Source: Takifugu bimaculatus
Lineage: Eukaryota; Chordata; Actinopteri; Tetraodontiformes; Tetraodontidae
Assembly: GCA_004026145.2 (NCBI GenBank)
Contig: CP034980.1
Coordinates: 124,001 to 188,000 of the forward strand
Reading direction: 5' to 3'
Length of the DNA: 64,000 nucleotides
The notes under the pieces are model-generated. The model was not told the DNA's origin and did not search any database. It saw only the letters and a program-made list of their open reading frames with translations. A program made the translations under genes and the position numbers. Positions 12,501 to 25,333 of this stretch are shown here, piece after piece (the stretch's first letter is position 1; each line of letters begins with the position of its first letter).

Positions 12501-15500
12501 AAGCCACTCCATGTGGTGGTGGTGGAGGTGGAGGCAGCCCCTCCGCCCCAACACACACTTTGTGAGGGTGCGTTTAATAAAAGTGGATGGATATGAGAGA
12601 TGAGGGACCAGGGGTCTCTCCCTTGTCGGAGCTGGGATCTGCATCCCGACGCCTCCTCTCCCTCGGCCCTGGAAGCCAGAGGATGTGGCCGCTCGCAGGA
12701 AGGAAGCAACTGGGGCCACTGGGACGGGCTGTGTTGGGTGTTTGGAACTGGTCAGAAGGTTCCGGAGACACCAGCGAATGGGATGGTTCCAGCATATCTG
12801 AGGAGGCGTCAGGAAGCGTCGCCCTCGGGGGGGTCGGCCCTGCTCTTCATTTGCCTGTTTTTCCACAGATGATTCCATGCGAGCGATGCGTCAGCTCCGG
12901 ACTGTTTTCATTCCGGAGCTGAAGCAACAACACGCGTTGCCGAAGTTGCTCAGAAAAGTGCATCGACTCCACGGTGAGGAGAGCGGCAGGAGCGTCTGAG
13001 CCCGCCGTTTGTTCGCGGAGCGTCGATGAAGGTTCCCGGTCACCCGAAGAGGCGCTGGCACGGGCGTCTGGCAGCTCTGCCGAGGGATCTTCGTGTCAGC
13101 CACTTCACAGCTTCTCCAGAAGGGTTGGAACAATCGTCAGCTCCAGACCTCACAACCAGCTTCATGTGAATTCAATACGCAGCTGGATGTTCTGGCAGCG
13201 CGCGTCTTTAAACCGGTATCTGGTGTTGCGCAGAATCGTGCGGTTTCTCTCTCCCGTTCCGGCCTCGGCTGCCCTCGGCTTCATCCGCCTCTTCAGTGGA
13301 AACTTCTCCGTCGGTGCTAATTTGCCTCATTTGGGATTGTCAAACATTCACTTTTCGATCCATTCGGATCAGAAGCAGCGGGGATGCTGCGTTACGGACC
13401 GGGTTATTACGCCATGACTCCTGAAAACACCAGATTCGAACCAGCCTCAGACCTCTTCCCGGGGACGTCACGCACCAGTTGTGTTCTTCGGATTTGGATC
13501 GGCTCAGAGGAGCCGCGACAGGAAGCAGATCCACGCGTCCCCGTTCCCCTCGGAAATCTCAATATTCAGCAACGACCTGGAGTGAATGAGGACCTTCCTC
13601 TCATTAGCGCCCTCTGTCTGGACTGTACTCCCTCCTCTCCTGGGATCAGCTCCAGAACCTCTAATGAGGAATAATCAGCGGCCGCGAGAGGATGAATTAG
13701 CCTCTCACTGCTAATTGTTTTCTTGTGCCTTGATTTCCACGTTAAACACTCACAACTATGTGGATGAGAGAAACCTAATTCAATGAAATTACTTGTATTT
13801 GTGAAGGGTCCCAGTTTGTTCATTTAGATGAATGTAATTTAAAGATGATTTAAAGATGCTTTTTGCCATGTTAGATTTGGCGGTGACTAGTGGCGGGGGG
13901 ACAGGCTGCTAGAAACATGGTGTCAACCTTCTCTGTTTTAGACGTCTGGCAGGGGAAGGAAAAACACGACGATTACAGCGATAAAAGTGTCAGAAACGGA
14001 TGCGGTTTCTGCCAGTTTACACCACGGACCCTGAACGCACCGCCGCTCTTAGCTTTTCTTCTTTCTTGAACATGGAATCGCAGCGTTGTTCCGCTCGCTA
14101 CAGCGTTTAATGCATATAACAGGAACTGAAGTCACAGGTGAGAGATTAAAGTGGAAATGCAGCAATGAAGCGAAGAAAAGGTGGAAAGTGTTTCCCCGGC
14201 GGGATGGAGAGAGACAGCAGATGTTTGGTAGCCAGATGCTAACAGCAGCAAATGTGAAGAGGCTGTTTGTGGGAACTTTTTTCCACTTGAACATCTGCAG
14301 ATTTTAGCGTCGAGTGTCGGCGTTCAGCTTCAAACAGCCAGAGGAACAGCAGCAAACGCTCGCTGCTCACGTTTAAAGACGGACGGAGAAACGCCATTCT
14401 GGTGTTTGAACTGGGACCTGAAGCCCGGAGCAGCTGTTTCCGTGGCGACTGACTCCTCATCTGCGGTAGAGGACACTCACACCGCAGCTAAACCGCCGCC
14501 ACGCACATGTCTCTCATTCCAGGACGGCTGGAGGAGCGAAATCCTCCCGACGTGGCACATGCTGGTTATTAGCAGCACATGTTCGCCGTCTCCGCGTCAT
14601 CCTGCATCTTCGCCGCTCCGCGACTACCTTTGAGCTCCTGGAGCAACATCAGAAAGAGGCTCTGATGATTTGTTTCCTCCTGCTAGCAACACCGCTCGTC
14701 TCCGCTAACGTCCCTGTTACACAGCAACATTTTGGGATTTCACCTGGAAACAGGACAGAAGAGAGTCGGAGTCGCACTGAACAGCAGAGATCGCCGAAAA
14801 CTTTACGCAAACTTTGGTTTTTGATGTTTACGCCCGGAGATTTGAACATTCGTTATCCCACAACGAGCGATTTTCTCATTATTCTTGTCCAAACAGTTTA
14901 TGTGTTTTTGCAGTTAAGTCGGTAAAGACAAATCTGGAAAAGTGGAGACGTGGAACCGAATCGATCCGCTGGTGAACCAGTTGAACAGGAAAAAAAGGTC
15001 AATAGCGTCTTTCCAACCAGCTTAAATGGAAACACTCCACCGAGCTCGGAGATCCCGCGCGCCTACGGCGGCACAGCTGGAGGCCGCGATACCAAAAACA
15101 AACAACGCTAATGAAATTATTCCGGAGATAAAGTCGTTAAGTGTGACGACACGGAAACAGAAACTCACACAGGAACATTTAGCAGCAACAACGATGATTC
15201 TCAGCACTCGCTAACGATGCTCACAGTCATGTAAAAGACTTGTTTACGGCCGGTTACATCTGGTCAGAACCGGATCCAGCCGGCCCCCAGCGTCTCCCAC
15301 ACCAATGTTGTTTTTTTTTCCTTTTGTTTTTTTTTGACATTTACAGTTGATGAACTAATGCTGACAAAATCCAATCAGACTGTCAGTCCGATGCCGTGGA
15401 AACCACACGCCTGCCTGGTTTTGAATGGCTGTCGTAAACGTTAAATCTGTGACGGATAAAAGAGAGATTTTACGAAGCAGTGAAAACGTAAACACAATCT

Positions 15501-16999
15501 ACAAAGCCTGAAATACAAAACCTTAGCCACTGTATGAAAGCTCTTTTGTTCTTTTTTTTTAGCCAAACATAACAACACAGACTTCCAGCTATGGAAAATG
15601 GATTAGGCCTCATTCCTCCATCCAAGATTACATCTTTTGCCTTGAACCAGTAACAAAGAAAAAATAAAATAGCTCTATAGGTACAGATCCAACATGGAGC
15701 CCAGACAGGCTGCTAATCGGTCTCTACTCAAACCATTATAGACGCAGTTACAAGAGTCCTCGGGACCTTTTTATCCCACGTTCCTCAACACTGGAGTCCT
15801 GACAGGAGGTCTCGCTCGCTTCTGACATTCTTGAACCGAAATGTGACGTTTCTGCTCACCTTATCGTTAGCAGGTTAGCGGTTAGCTACCGTTTCGCTCG
15901 GTTTCGTCCACCAGGAACATAAACTTGAGGCGAAACAGGACAAAGGTATTCTGTTTCCTGTTTATACGAAACCATTTTCCCACAAACCTCCTGTTTTCTC
16001 GGAGGCACTTGGGTCCCTCCACTTCCTGCCCACGTGAAGAAGCTCGATCCTCTTCGGCAGCCTGACGAGCTGCAGGAGCCTGCGGATTATTACCCGTATC
16101 TCCCCCCAAAATTACATTTGCTGAGAGGAAACATCAGACAAATTAAGTTGGAAGCAGCTGGCACGGCGACGAGGACGCCGGTTTCCTGTCCCTGCTGGTT
16201 CGAGCGGACTTCCGCTACCAGCGCGGGGTGGGCTGTCAGCTGCTAATAAAGTGAAGTGGGCCGGGGTGGGGTGGGGGGGGTTAGGGTAGGCCAGCAGGAC
16301 TCAGAGGAAACAGCTCTCCAGAAACAAATGGAAACTGTTTCTGTGCTTTAAATCAGGCTCTGAGACAACGGGAACGGGCTGGGAGCCAGACTATTGTTCC
16401 AGACTGTCAGTGTTGCTTTTAGAAGAGGAGATTTTTATTAATCCTGCACCCCTCCGGCTCTTCTCGGGGCAGGAAAACCTTTCAGGAGGACATTTTATTG
16501 CTACCTATCTTTTTGGGCCCGTCCAAACCTAAATAACAACGCGAGAGGTGCCAGGAACCGGAGTCCGGAGCCACGGACCGAACTCCAGGGAGCGCACAGG
16601 CGCTCGCCATCCAGATCCACGCTTAAGTTAATTTGGCTTGGGAAAACTGTTTCTGGTTATTCCGGAGAGGAAGTTGAGGGAGCATGAAACTGAAGGAGAC
16701 AGATGGGAGGGGAGATATTTCAGACATGGAGATGTGGGAACGTGCAGATTTCATCAGGTGACGTTGCCGCCTGATCCAGCGTCGGCTCGGTGACGCTCCA
16801 GCCACCCGGCACGCGTCGGCGTCCAACTACTACTGATGTCGGCAAATGCAATGCGGTAGGTCATCAAAGCCTCCGGAGAACCCGGAGCTCTGTGCAGCCT
16901 TCATGTAGGCTTAGCTACATTAAAAGCCAAACACACTGGAAGAGAATCGACGGTTTTATCTGAAGCCAAACCAGCCGTGATCCCTCATTATTCCAAATA
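9548..16999. other. downstream flank, no gene seen; one AT-rich homeodomain-like island
   Basis: No supported gene. Many GCTAGC/TTAGC/GCTAAC words occur. 13655-13870 is an AT-rich island with several ATTA cores in otherwise GC-balanced DNA. T-rich runs occur near 15308-15340. Confidence 0.45.
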
Positions 17000-17015
17000 C
17001 TTGGGCACATATTTT

Positions 17016-17079
<64 letters not shown>

Positions 17080-17333
17080 GACACGTCCTCACATTCACTA
17101 CATATTGGGTACACACATCCTCGTTCTAATAACAAAGTGAGGACATTTTGACTGGTCCTCATTACTTCAAAGGATAGCTAGAGGGTTAAGTCATGTTTTT
17201 AAGGCTGATGTCACAATTTGGTTTCGATCAGGGTGAGTGTGATATTTGGACTGGTGCGGGTACAGAGCTGGGTTAGTATGATTAGTTAGTATGACGCGTC
17301 TGTAAAAGTCCCCACAAAGTTAGACAAGTGAGG

Positions 17334-17367
<34 letters not shown>

Positions 17368-17370
17368 TAC
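17000..17370. repeat. probable dispersed fish repeat flanked by (GT)n tracts
   Basis: A (TG)n tract at about 17019-17077 and another at about 17335-17367 flank a 260-bp core. The core has GTCCTCAC near its start, GTGAGGACATTTTGACTGGT and TCCCCACAAAG inside, and GTGAGGATGTGTGTG at its end. Similar microsatellite-linked sequences are common in fish genomes as I recall them; the family name is not known to me. Confidence 0.55.
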
Positions 17371-20300
17371 GCTCATGTTCAAAAACAAAGCTTCCAGTCA
17401 CTTTGTTGAATGGAAGTTGTGTGCTCATGCCCACCAGGGATTCCATGTGGTCGGCTCGCTCCATGCTGCAGACAGGGATAAACCCCGATCAGGAGCTCCT
17501 GATGGTGGAACAGGAGAAATTCCCGGCACGCCAGCTTAGTCTGGGACAAGCTGGAGGCTCCGGGAAATCGTTAAAGACGACACATTACGCCGGGGAGGCG
17601 GGTCACCAGCAGGTGGAAGAGGTGGTTCTCCCCAAACGTTCCCACTGGGGTTAAAGGTCATTCAAATGACCTGGTAAAAAAAGCTGTTCCACGCGTGGCT
17701 CCAGCAGGAGTTTGGAGCAGGTTTTGGCCCTCAGAGCTGTGCTTCAAATTCAGCGTGAGGCCGTCCTCAGATGTTGCTACTGTTCTTCCACAAATCCTCA
17801 GCAGGTGATTTATGGGAAGGTGGGGCGCCATGCTGCACGCAGATGTGAGGCTCCGCCCCCAGATACGCCGTCCCCGGAGCGACATAAAACAAACCCAGTG
17901 AAAGGGGTAACAGCGCGTGACCTTTCCGTACACTCCACAGTCCACGACCGCTCAGCCCCAGCGGGACCAGTCCGCCACTGGGACTTTTCCAGTCCGTCCA
18001 AAACCACATTGTCTCTGTGCTCGCTCGCTTGAGCGTGAGTTTCTGGGGTTTGGAGGAGAGATTTGTTTTTTCGTGCCGTTATTAATCTTTGCCGAGTCTG
18101 GACGGCGCGTTTGCTTTTTTTGGGATGCCACATTAGAGGACGCCTGGGAAAACAAACAGGGATTTATCCGAGCGGTCTGAAATCAGTCCGAGCACAAACA
18201 CAGAAGCCGGTTCCCACAAACACCCACCTGGATGCTAATGACGCATCGAAACCCAGGCTGATGTGGTCTCAAACCACGACCGCAGCTCAAATATTAACTG
18301 TAAAACTTGGCCTGAGATACTGACACCACTGACCCTGGACCTGGACCTGGACCCTGGTTCACACCCTGACCTGTGCGACCCCTGCGTGATGACAAGGTCA
18401 CATGTTGAAAGCGAGCGCTAGCATGTTAGCTTGACTGAAATGGAAGTTTTAAAAGTTGAGCTAAGTCGTCCAGACAGTGTGACTGAAAGTCGATCTACTC
18501 CAGCGTGTTTATACGCCCGTCGGACTGGGATGGGGCCAGCTGTCTTCCACATGTTCTTGAGCTCGGCGCCAAATCCCGACCCGGTAGCACGTCAACAGGT
18601 AAACAGAGGAGGACGCGGAGAAAACATCTGATCCTCATGCAAATTCGAGCAGACAGAAAGGGAGCAAAACGATGCCAGTTTCCCTCGGGTTGCTAGCGTG
18701 CTAGCTAGCTACCGACTATTGCGCGATCTGGAACTGCCGATACAAACAAGCTGGATCACAGGATCACCACCTCTCCGGGCGACGGCAGCAACATTTGCAG
18801 CTCGGCTAAAGGCACCAACGTTAGCGAGACGCAGGGGTTGGCGTGGCAGCAGCAGCTGGCGGTTAGCCGAGGGACACCTGCGCGGGTTAAGCTCCGCTGT
18901 CCGCTCCGGTTTCGTCCTCGCCGTGGCCCCCGAGCCTGAGACTGATAAATGACGGCCGGCTCTTCCGACGCATAGCTCTGTGACACGCGTCTCCCACACA
19001 TGCCGCTCCGGTTTCACAGTGGAAGCAGCCCGGCGAGATCCGGATTCAAAATAGAACATTTAGGTCACGCCGCCGATCTCGGGGAACCGGGACTGCTGCG
19101 GATTAATACGGATTTGTCACAGTCTTGTGCCTGTTTAAAAAGGACTCGGCACGTTTCCACCCGTCTGCAGCCCGCCGGGCTGAAGCAGAAGTTGGACAGA
19201 AATATCCAAACAGGAAGAGAAGCTCCTGTGTCAGGATCCATGGGATCGTGGCTCTATAATAAACTTTTCCTATAGATACAGCATGAATGATCCCGGGAGC
19301 TCCCCAGTTACAGGAACCCTAAACTGGACTGGGAACCATATTAGGGAAGAGTCCTTTAAGGCCTGCTGGCTCTGGATCTGGAGGGAACGCCAGTAGATCC
19401 AGCTGATGGATCCGACTGCGTCCGTGTCGTGCTCCTGAAGCCCCGCTGGCTCCTGATGGACCAGGTCCCTCAGTCCTTCCGGGACGCTGCTACCATCATC
19501 CAGGAAGGTTTCACGATCCCTCCACCATCTCCAGAAAACCCGCTGCTTCATCTCCACGCTTTTATCCAACGGGAGCCGGGAATTTGGAGGGAGAGAAACG
19601 TGTTGACGTGCAATAAAAGGGCCCGGACCAGACTGGAACCAGCATTGTTCTCGTAGTTTCAGACCACTGGGCCCCGGGAACGGCCTCTTCATGGTTCCGC
19701 TGGAGGAAAGAAAGCATGTTTGTGCTTTTATGGCTGCGCTGTGGCAACAATAAGACTTATTAAACTGGTGTGGTGCCATCATATAATCCCCACAGGGAGG
19801 GTGGAGAAGGCACAGGGACACAATTCCCTCTTTGTTTTCAAACATATTCCTCCACTTTGTTGGTCGCGCGACCTCGACGGAGCCGATTCCCGTTTATTCC
19901 CTCTTTGTTAGATGTTTTGGCCCTTTTTCCCGCTGAGGTCACGTCTGAGTGTTGTGGTGATGACACGATCACACTCGGTCACACTCGGAACGTGCACCAG
20001 CGACCGTGCGTTTCCAACCGTCTTGGATTTCTAAGTCTAATTCCCAAATGTAATATCTCAGGCCTGTGATTTATGAGATCAGCTGGAAAAGAAAAAGGCG
20101 ATTTCTGGAGACGTGGTGGAACAAAACAGGGGGGAACTTTTGGACAAACATTCGTAATTTTAGCTCATTTTGACGGTGAAATCGCAGTTTTGAAGCAGCG
20201 GCGTGCGTTTGCCAGCCCAGCGTTGCATCCTGGGAACGTTCCTCCACTCTAACTGGGAGTGGCCCAACAGATCCGTGCTGACCAGAGCGAGCCGCCACGG

Positions 20301-21692
20301 GATCGGGAGCACAGAGGAAACTGAATCCCACCATGCGAGGCAACACTTCGGAATATTTAAGGATCAAACCGTAATCAGCCTTTATGTCTCTCTCTCTCTG
20401 GAAGCTGCTCCCGGTCCCTCCGTGGATCTGGGAACGGAGGTCAGGTGGCGTTTTGACCACTGTCAGAGGGTTTTTCCACTTGTTCCCGTCTTCCCGTCTA
20501 AACCAGGCGGGGCGGCCCGAACACGAGGAGCGCTTGCTCCCATTCAGCCACCAATTAGTGGGAGAAAGAGCCCTAAAATGCATCATTCACACGTTCCGGC
20601 GGTCGTTTTTGCCCAAGTTAACCTGTCGGCTCCAGTTATCCGTCAGCGCACAGTTCAGAGGAGGAGCCCAGCGGGAGAGGCCACGGGGAGCAGGAAGTAC
20701 CACGGTGACGGTGATGCTCTTTAACACCGGAATCCCACTGGCCAGTTCAGGGATTAGCGCTCTTTCATCACAGCCAGAGTTGTTTGCGTGGGAGGGCGTG
20801 GCCAGCGGACGGGGTCCACGGAAAAAAACCAGGGGTTGGCGGCAGATGACAGGTCGGTGGCCCGGAACGTTTGGAAACAGGAAAGATCAGGGAGGCCAAG
20901 AATAAGGATCTGAAGCTGTAGGAAACTCCTCGACTTCCTCCAGTGGAGGTGAGCAGAGCAGCGGGCTGAGGGAGGTGGAGGAGGAAGTGTTGGGAACGCC
21001 GAAACCGGAGTAGCTCCGCAAAGGTCGTGTGCTGAGACACAGGAGGACCAGACACGAGGTCCGAGGAGTCCAGGGCGTTCATTCAGCTGACGAAAGGAGT
21101 CGGTGACGCGAACGTTACCGTGGCGACTCGGTGCAGGCGGCCTCATCCCAACACAGGCGGAGGGAAGAGGAGGGAGCAGGTCCAGGTACCCTCCAAGGCA
21201 CAGGTGGGAACGCCAGCGGAAGCTGGCGGCCGTGCACACGTGCACGTGCATGTGCGCTAATCAGCTCCAGAGCTCCGACACAGTTAAACGACGGAGGAAC
21301 GCCAACGTAAATAAATGGGTGTTCGCGTCCTAATTGATTCCTCATTTTTCAGAGACTTCAAAAGGAAAACTGAAGATTCCAAATTTAGGAATCATTGTGT
21401 TTACTCAGGGAGGGGGGTGGGGGTGGGGGGGTAATGACCTTACGCTAATCAAAAACCTGCAGATGAGGTCCGTCCCTCAGGGCTCCAGAAATGCTGTTCG
21501 GGCTCAGATGTTCTTTTTCTGCATTTTATTCAAAAACAAACTTTATTGAGACGGAATTCCCGCAGTGGGACTTCAAATGAGAAGGAAGCAGGAACCCAAC
21601 GGTCTCGGAGCGCCGATGGACTCCACACGCTTACGATCCGACATCCAGTCAAACTATATAGCTAAGGGAAATTTAAGGCCAGACCAGAGCAG
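17371..21692. other. downstream flank, no gene seen
   Basis: No supported gene. 19720-19880 is an AT-richer stretch with TTATTAAACT and CTTTGTT words, a possible conserved element. Near 21228-21256 is a cluster of GTGCAC/CACGTG palindromes. Confidence 0.45.
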
Positions 21693-21783
21693 CTGGTCCT
21701 GGTCCTGGTCCTGGTCCTGGTCCTGGTCCTGGTCCTGGACCTGGACCTGGTCCTGGACCTGGACCTGGTCCTGGTCCTGGACC
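21693..21783. repeat. hexanucleotide repeat (CTGGTC/CTGGAC)n
   Basis: About 15 copies of a 6-bp unit alternate between CTGGTC and CTGGAC. It encodes an artefact Ser-Trp / Thr-Trp polymer. Confidence 0.95.
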
Positions 21784-24335
21784 ACCTCAGCAGCTTTTAT
21801 TGAAGAACGATCCGGTTTATTTCATCCGAAATAGGCGGCCAGTCCGTTTACAGCGGCCGGGATCCGATTTCTGCTCCGTGTTTTCACAGATCGTCCTCCC
21901 TGCTGATGCTGGACCGCCACCAGTCCAGCCGGAGAGGCTTTATTTTATGGAATTCCCACTGCGGCCTGGCCTAGATGAACAATCGGCGTCCTCCTTATTA
22001 TCAGTGCCGAAAACTTTCCGGCTTCAAGGGCGTGATTAATGATTCAGAGAGCGGGAAAAACGTCTCATCCCCGAAGCGCCGGCAGACATCAAAGCCGCTC
22101 GCTTTATTGTTGAACTTAGCCGCGCTTCAGGGTTTGAACCTCGCCGCACTAAAGAGTCGGGAAGTCTGGAGCGTCAGCAGGCCCTTCCCGTCGAGTGTGT
22201 TTACGTTCCCGATGTATATTCGGAGGGATTTTAATGGAAGCGGCACCGACCGGAGCAGAGGCCCGGCGATGATCAACCTCCCGTCGCACAGCCGTCGTCG
22301 GACACCTGAACGCCTCGTTGAGATCTCCGAAGGCCCCTAAAGTCTGACTGATCCGTGGGCGGGGCCAGCCGCCGCCGCCACGGCTTAGCTGTAAATCCTT
22401 CAAATTTATTGCATGAGTCACCGCAGTAACTCGGATTTTTCATCTTCGAGACATAACAGCGCGATTATTCCAGATAAACAGACGTCACCGAGCGGCCGGA
22501 CGCTCGCACGGACCCACAAAAGGACCGGCCGGCTTGGCCCCGTAGTGGGCGGGGCTTAAACAAGGGCTCTGCTCAACAACAACCAGCCTCCGTCCTTAAC
22601 CCGCCACGTTTGGGCTTCAGCAGCTCAGTTACGAAGGCGTCGTAGAACTGATCCGAACCAAAGCTGGGGAATGTTCCCTGGAATGACGATTAAAGGTGGA
22701 ATCTGTTCAATGAACCGGAGCGAAGCGACCGCGGCCGGATTTCCGGGACCTGAGAGCAGAAATGTGTTTTTCCCAACATGGCGGTGAGGCGGCGTTGACG
22801 TCGCGGCCGCCGCCTCCTCAGCGCTCGCTCCATGTGACCACGGTCCCGTTGTCTCTGGTATTCCCGGGCTCTTAATTAAATAATCCAAATGGGATTAGCA
22901 GGACGGGGGCTTTGAACCCTGCGTTCTGTCCCCTTTTGATCCGAACCATCAAAATCAACTTTGCTGCGGCCGACGTGTCGGATCCGGTCCAGAACCCGGC
23001 GCTCCGGCCTGGTTCCCTTTGTGCCACGAAGGTTGAGGGATGAAAACTTCCATCGTCTCACTTCCACGTCTCCCCGGGCTCGTCGGGCCGCGCGCTCGCC
23101 TCCACGGGCGAGCTAATTAGCGTTTTTCTTCCGGGGCGGCGTGCGGGGAGGTCCGGGCTCTCGATCTATAGCCCGATTCTCCGCCGTCACCTCGGGGGCC
23201 GCCGTGTGTGTGAGAACCGGCGTTTTAAAGCCGTTTTGAGGAGAGTTCAAAGTTACTGAGAGAGGACGGCGCTTTGTGTCGCCCCCGCGGCTAAAAGGAG
23301 TGAAAAGCGTCACCATGACGAGCTCAGTCATCTGTGAAAATAAGCGCCGTCATTAGCATGTAGCCACATAACGATGCTGTAAGGTACTTCGATACTCCAG
23401 AGGAAGGACTGGTGGTTTAAACACACTTTACCCTCTTTTAAGAAGTTTCGGCGATTAGCATAATTTTCCGCATCAGTGTAAAAGTCCCACGTTTGAGCTG
23501 CAACTGTCGTTGTAAAGATGCGATTCTGGCAACAGCGGATGAATACGGGCTGCAAATCCGGAACAGAAATAAACAGTTTCGACGTTTAAACGGCAAAAGT
23601 CCATCGACGCAAAGGTGGGAGACAAAGCTAGCGGATCGCTAAAACAAGGCTAACAACTTTATCGTATAGTTATTTTGAGGGGGAGGAGCCAACGGAGCGC
23701 CAATCAGGCGTTAATGTGTCAGATTAGGAGACAAAAACCAACAGGAAATTCAGATTAACATCCTTGGAACGCCTCAAAGTCTTCACGAAGATCCAGATTA
23801 AAGACGTTTAGTTTTACGACAAAACCCCCTTTTTGCCTTCAATTTCCTACCAGGAAGCCTGAATGAGAACGATTAAGTCGAACACGAGCAGCAGCTCCGT
23901 TAAATCAGAGGCTTCCCGACGAGGCCGGAGCGCTCCCACATGCTGGAGTCACCGCGCTGGCCTTTGAAGTCAAGGCCGGCGCCACAGAACCTGATTAAAC
24001 ACGAGGTTTTAAAGGACCCGAGGAACACTGGAGATGTGTCTCCATGACGACACGGCAGTAACGAACTTATCACATCCTCGGTCCGGCTAATTTATGGCTG
24101 GAATTAGATCCACGTCTTATTACAGCCCGGCAGTGTGGAGCTAATTCCAGGAGAAGACCCGTTTAAGGCTGAAACGTTCTTCAGGAGTTCTGAATTAGCC
24201 TGTGACACGCAGACAGGTGGACCAGGCCAGAACCGCACGGCGGCTACGCTAATGTCCCCCCCCCCCGCGTGAGTCCCAGCGGGCGGAATCATTATCCAAC
24301 CTCGTCAGGCTCCTCGCCAGCCGCCACACCCGGAG

Positions 24336-24348
24336 GGGTCAAAGGTCA
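24336..24348 (+). promoter_or_regulatory. DR1 nuclear-receptor-like site (GGGTCAAAGGTCA)
   Basis: RGGTCA half-sites with a one-base spacer. A further near-copy (GGGTCAAAGGTCG) is at 25874-25886. Confidence 0.25.
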
Positions 24349-25318
24349 GCAGACGGCGAGCGAACGTGGACCTTTGAGACTTTTCCAGGTTTCATCCGAG
24401 GCAACGAAAAGAAGAAGGTCGTCGACCAGAAACAGGAGGCGGTTCTACGATACGGAACATTTCCGGAACGCCGACCTCGGCGTAGATGCCGGCGTATCCA
24501 TGGCAACGTAAAGGAGGAGGAGTGCACTTTTATGTACTCTGGACCTCTGTCATGTCAACATCTTGGGTTGACCCCCCCACCAGACCCGCCACGTTTCACT
24601 TTTTCCATTTGGAGTAAGAGGGGAAAAAAAAAAAAAAAAAACGGTTTCGGGTTTTAGCGTTCGATTACGCGGTTGTCACGAGGCAATTTGGCGGAACATC
24701 CTCCCGCGAGCGCGCAGAGGTGCCGCTGGAGGCGGAGGGATGTTGCGAGGGGGCGGAGCTGCCAGCGATCCTGACAGGCGAGTCCGGGTCGGTCCTCGCC
24801 GAACGCAGCCCGCGCGCCTCCCGGATGCTAACGAAATGTTGAACATATTGGGCACAGATGTATCGCTCAGGCAACGGTGATTTATCCAGCGCAGCCCAAT
24901 CAATCACGCCGGCGTTGGCGCGATCCTGCAAACGGCGGAGAAATTGGAACCTTACGGCTCCGCGCGTTTCTATTTCCGTTCCGTGCCTGGACGCCGCGGC
25001 GCTCCGGCTAACTAGGGTTCAGGACCCCGGTCACGTGTTCAGCCGGGCTAGCGCTGAAGCTAAAGTTTCACTGTCACTCGCTCGTCTCACGGTTGCTCTG
25101 CATTGATGACATCATCCACCACCTGATCGTCGACCAATCACAGCCTAGCACATCCAACATACCGGCGTCCGGAATTATGGGGGATTCCCGCCCCCCCCCC
25201 CCTCTATGCAGTTTGGATTTTATGGACCATTAAAGTGGAAGCAAACACTTGGATTGACAAGGCTTCAGCTAGCAGCTCAGATTAGCTCCTCTGTGATTAA
25301 AGATAAGAGGATCTTCCA

Positions 25319-25333
25319 CCACTAGAGGGCGCC
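25319..25333 (+). promoter_or_regulatory. CTCF-like motif CCACTAGAGGGCGCC
   Basis: The sequence fits the vertebrate CTCF core (CCACYAGRGGGCGC) closely. CTCF sites act as insulators and loop anchors. Orientation points toward fat4. Binding is inferred from the motif only. Confidence 0.45.

Noticed and set aside
13425..13450. Minus-strand GGTTCGAATC resembling a tRNA B box
   Set aside because: The T stem does not pair properly and no A box or acceptor stem is found upstream.
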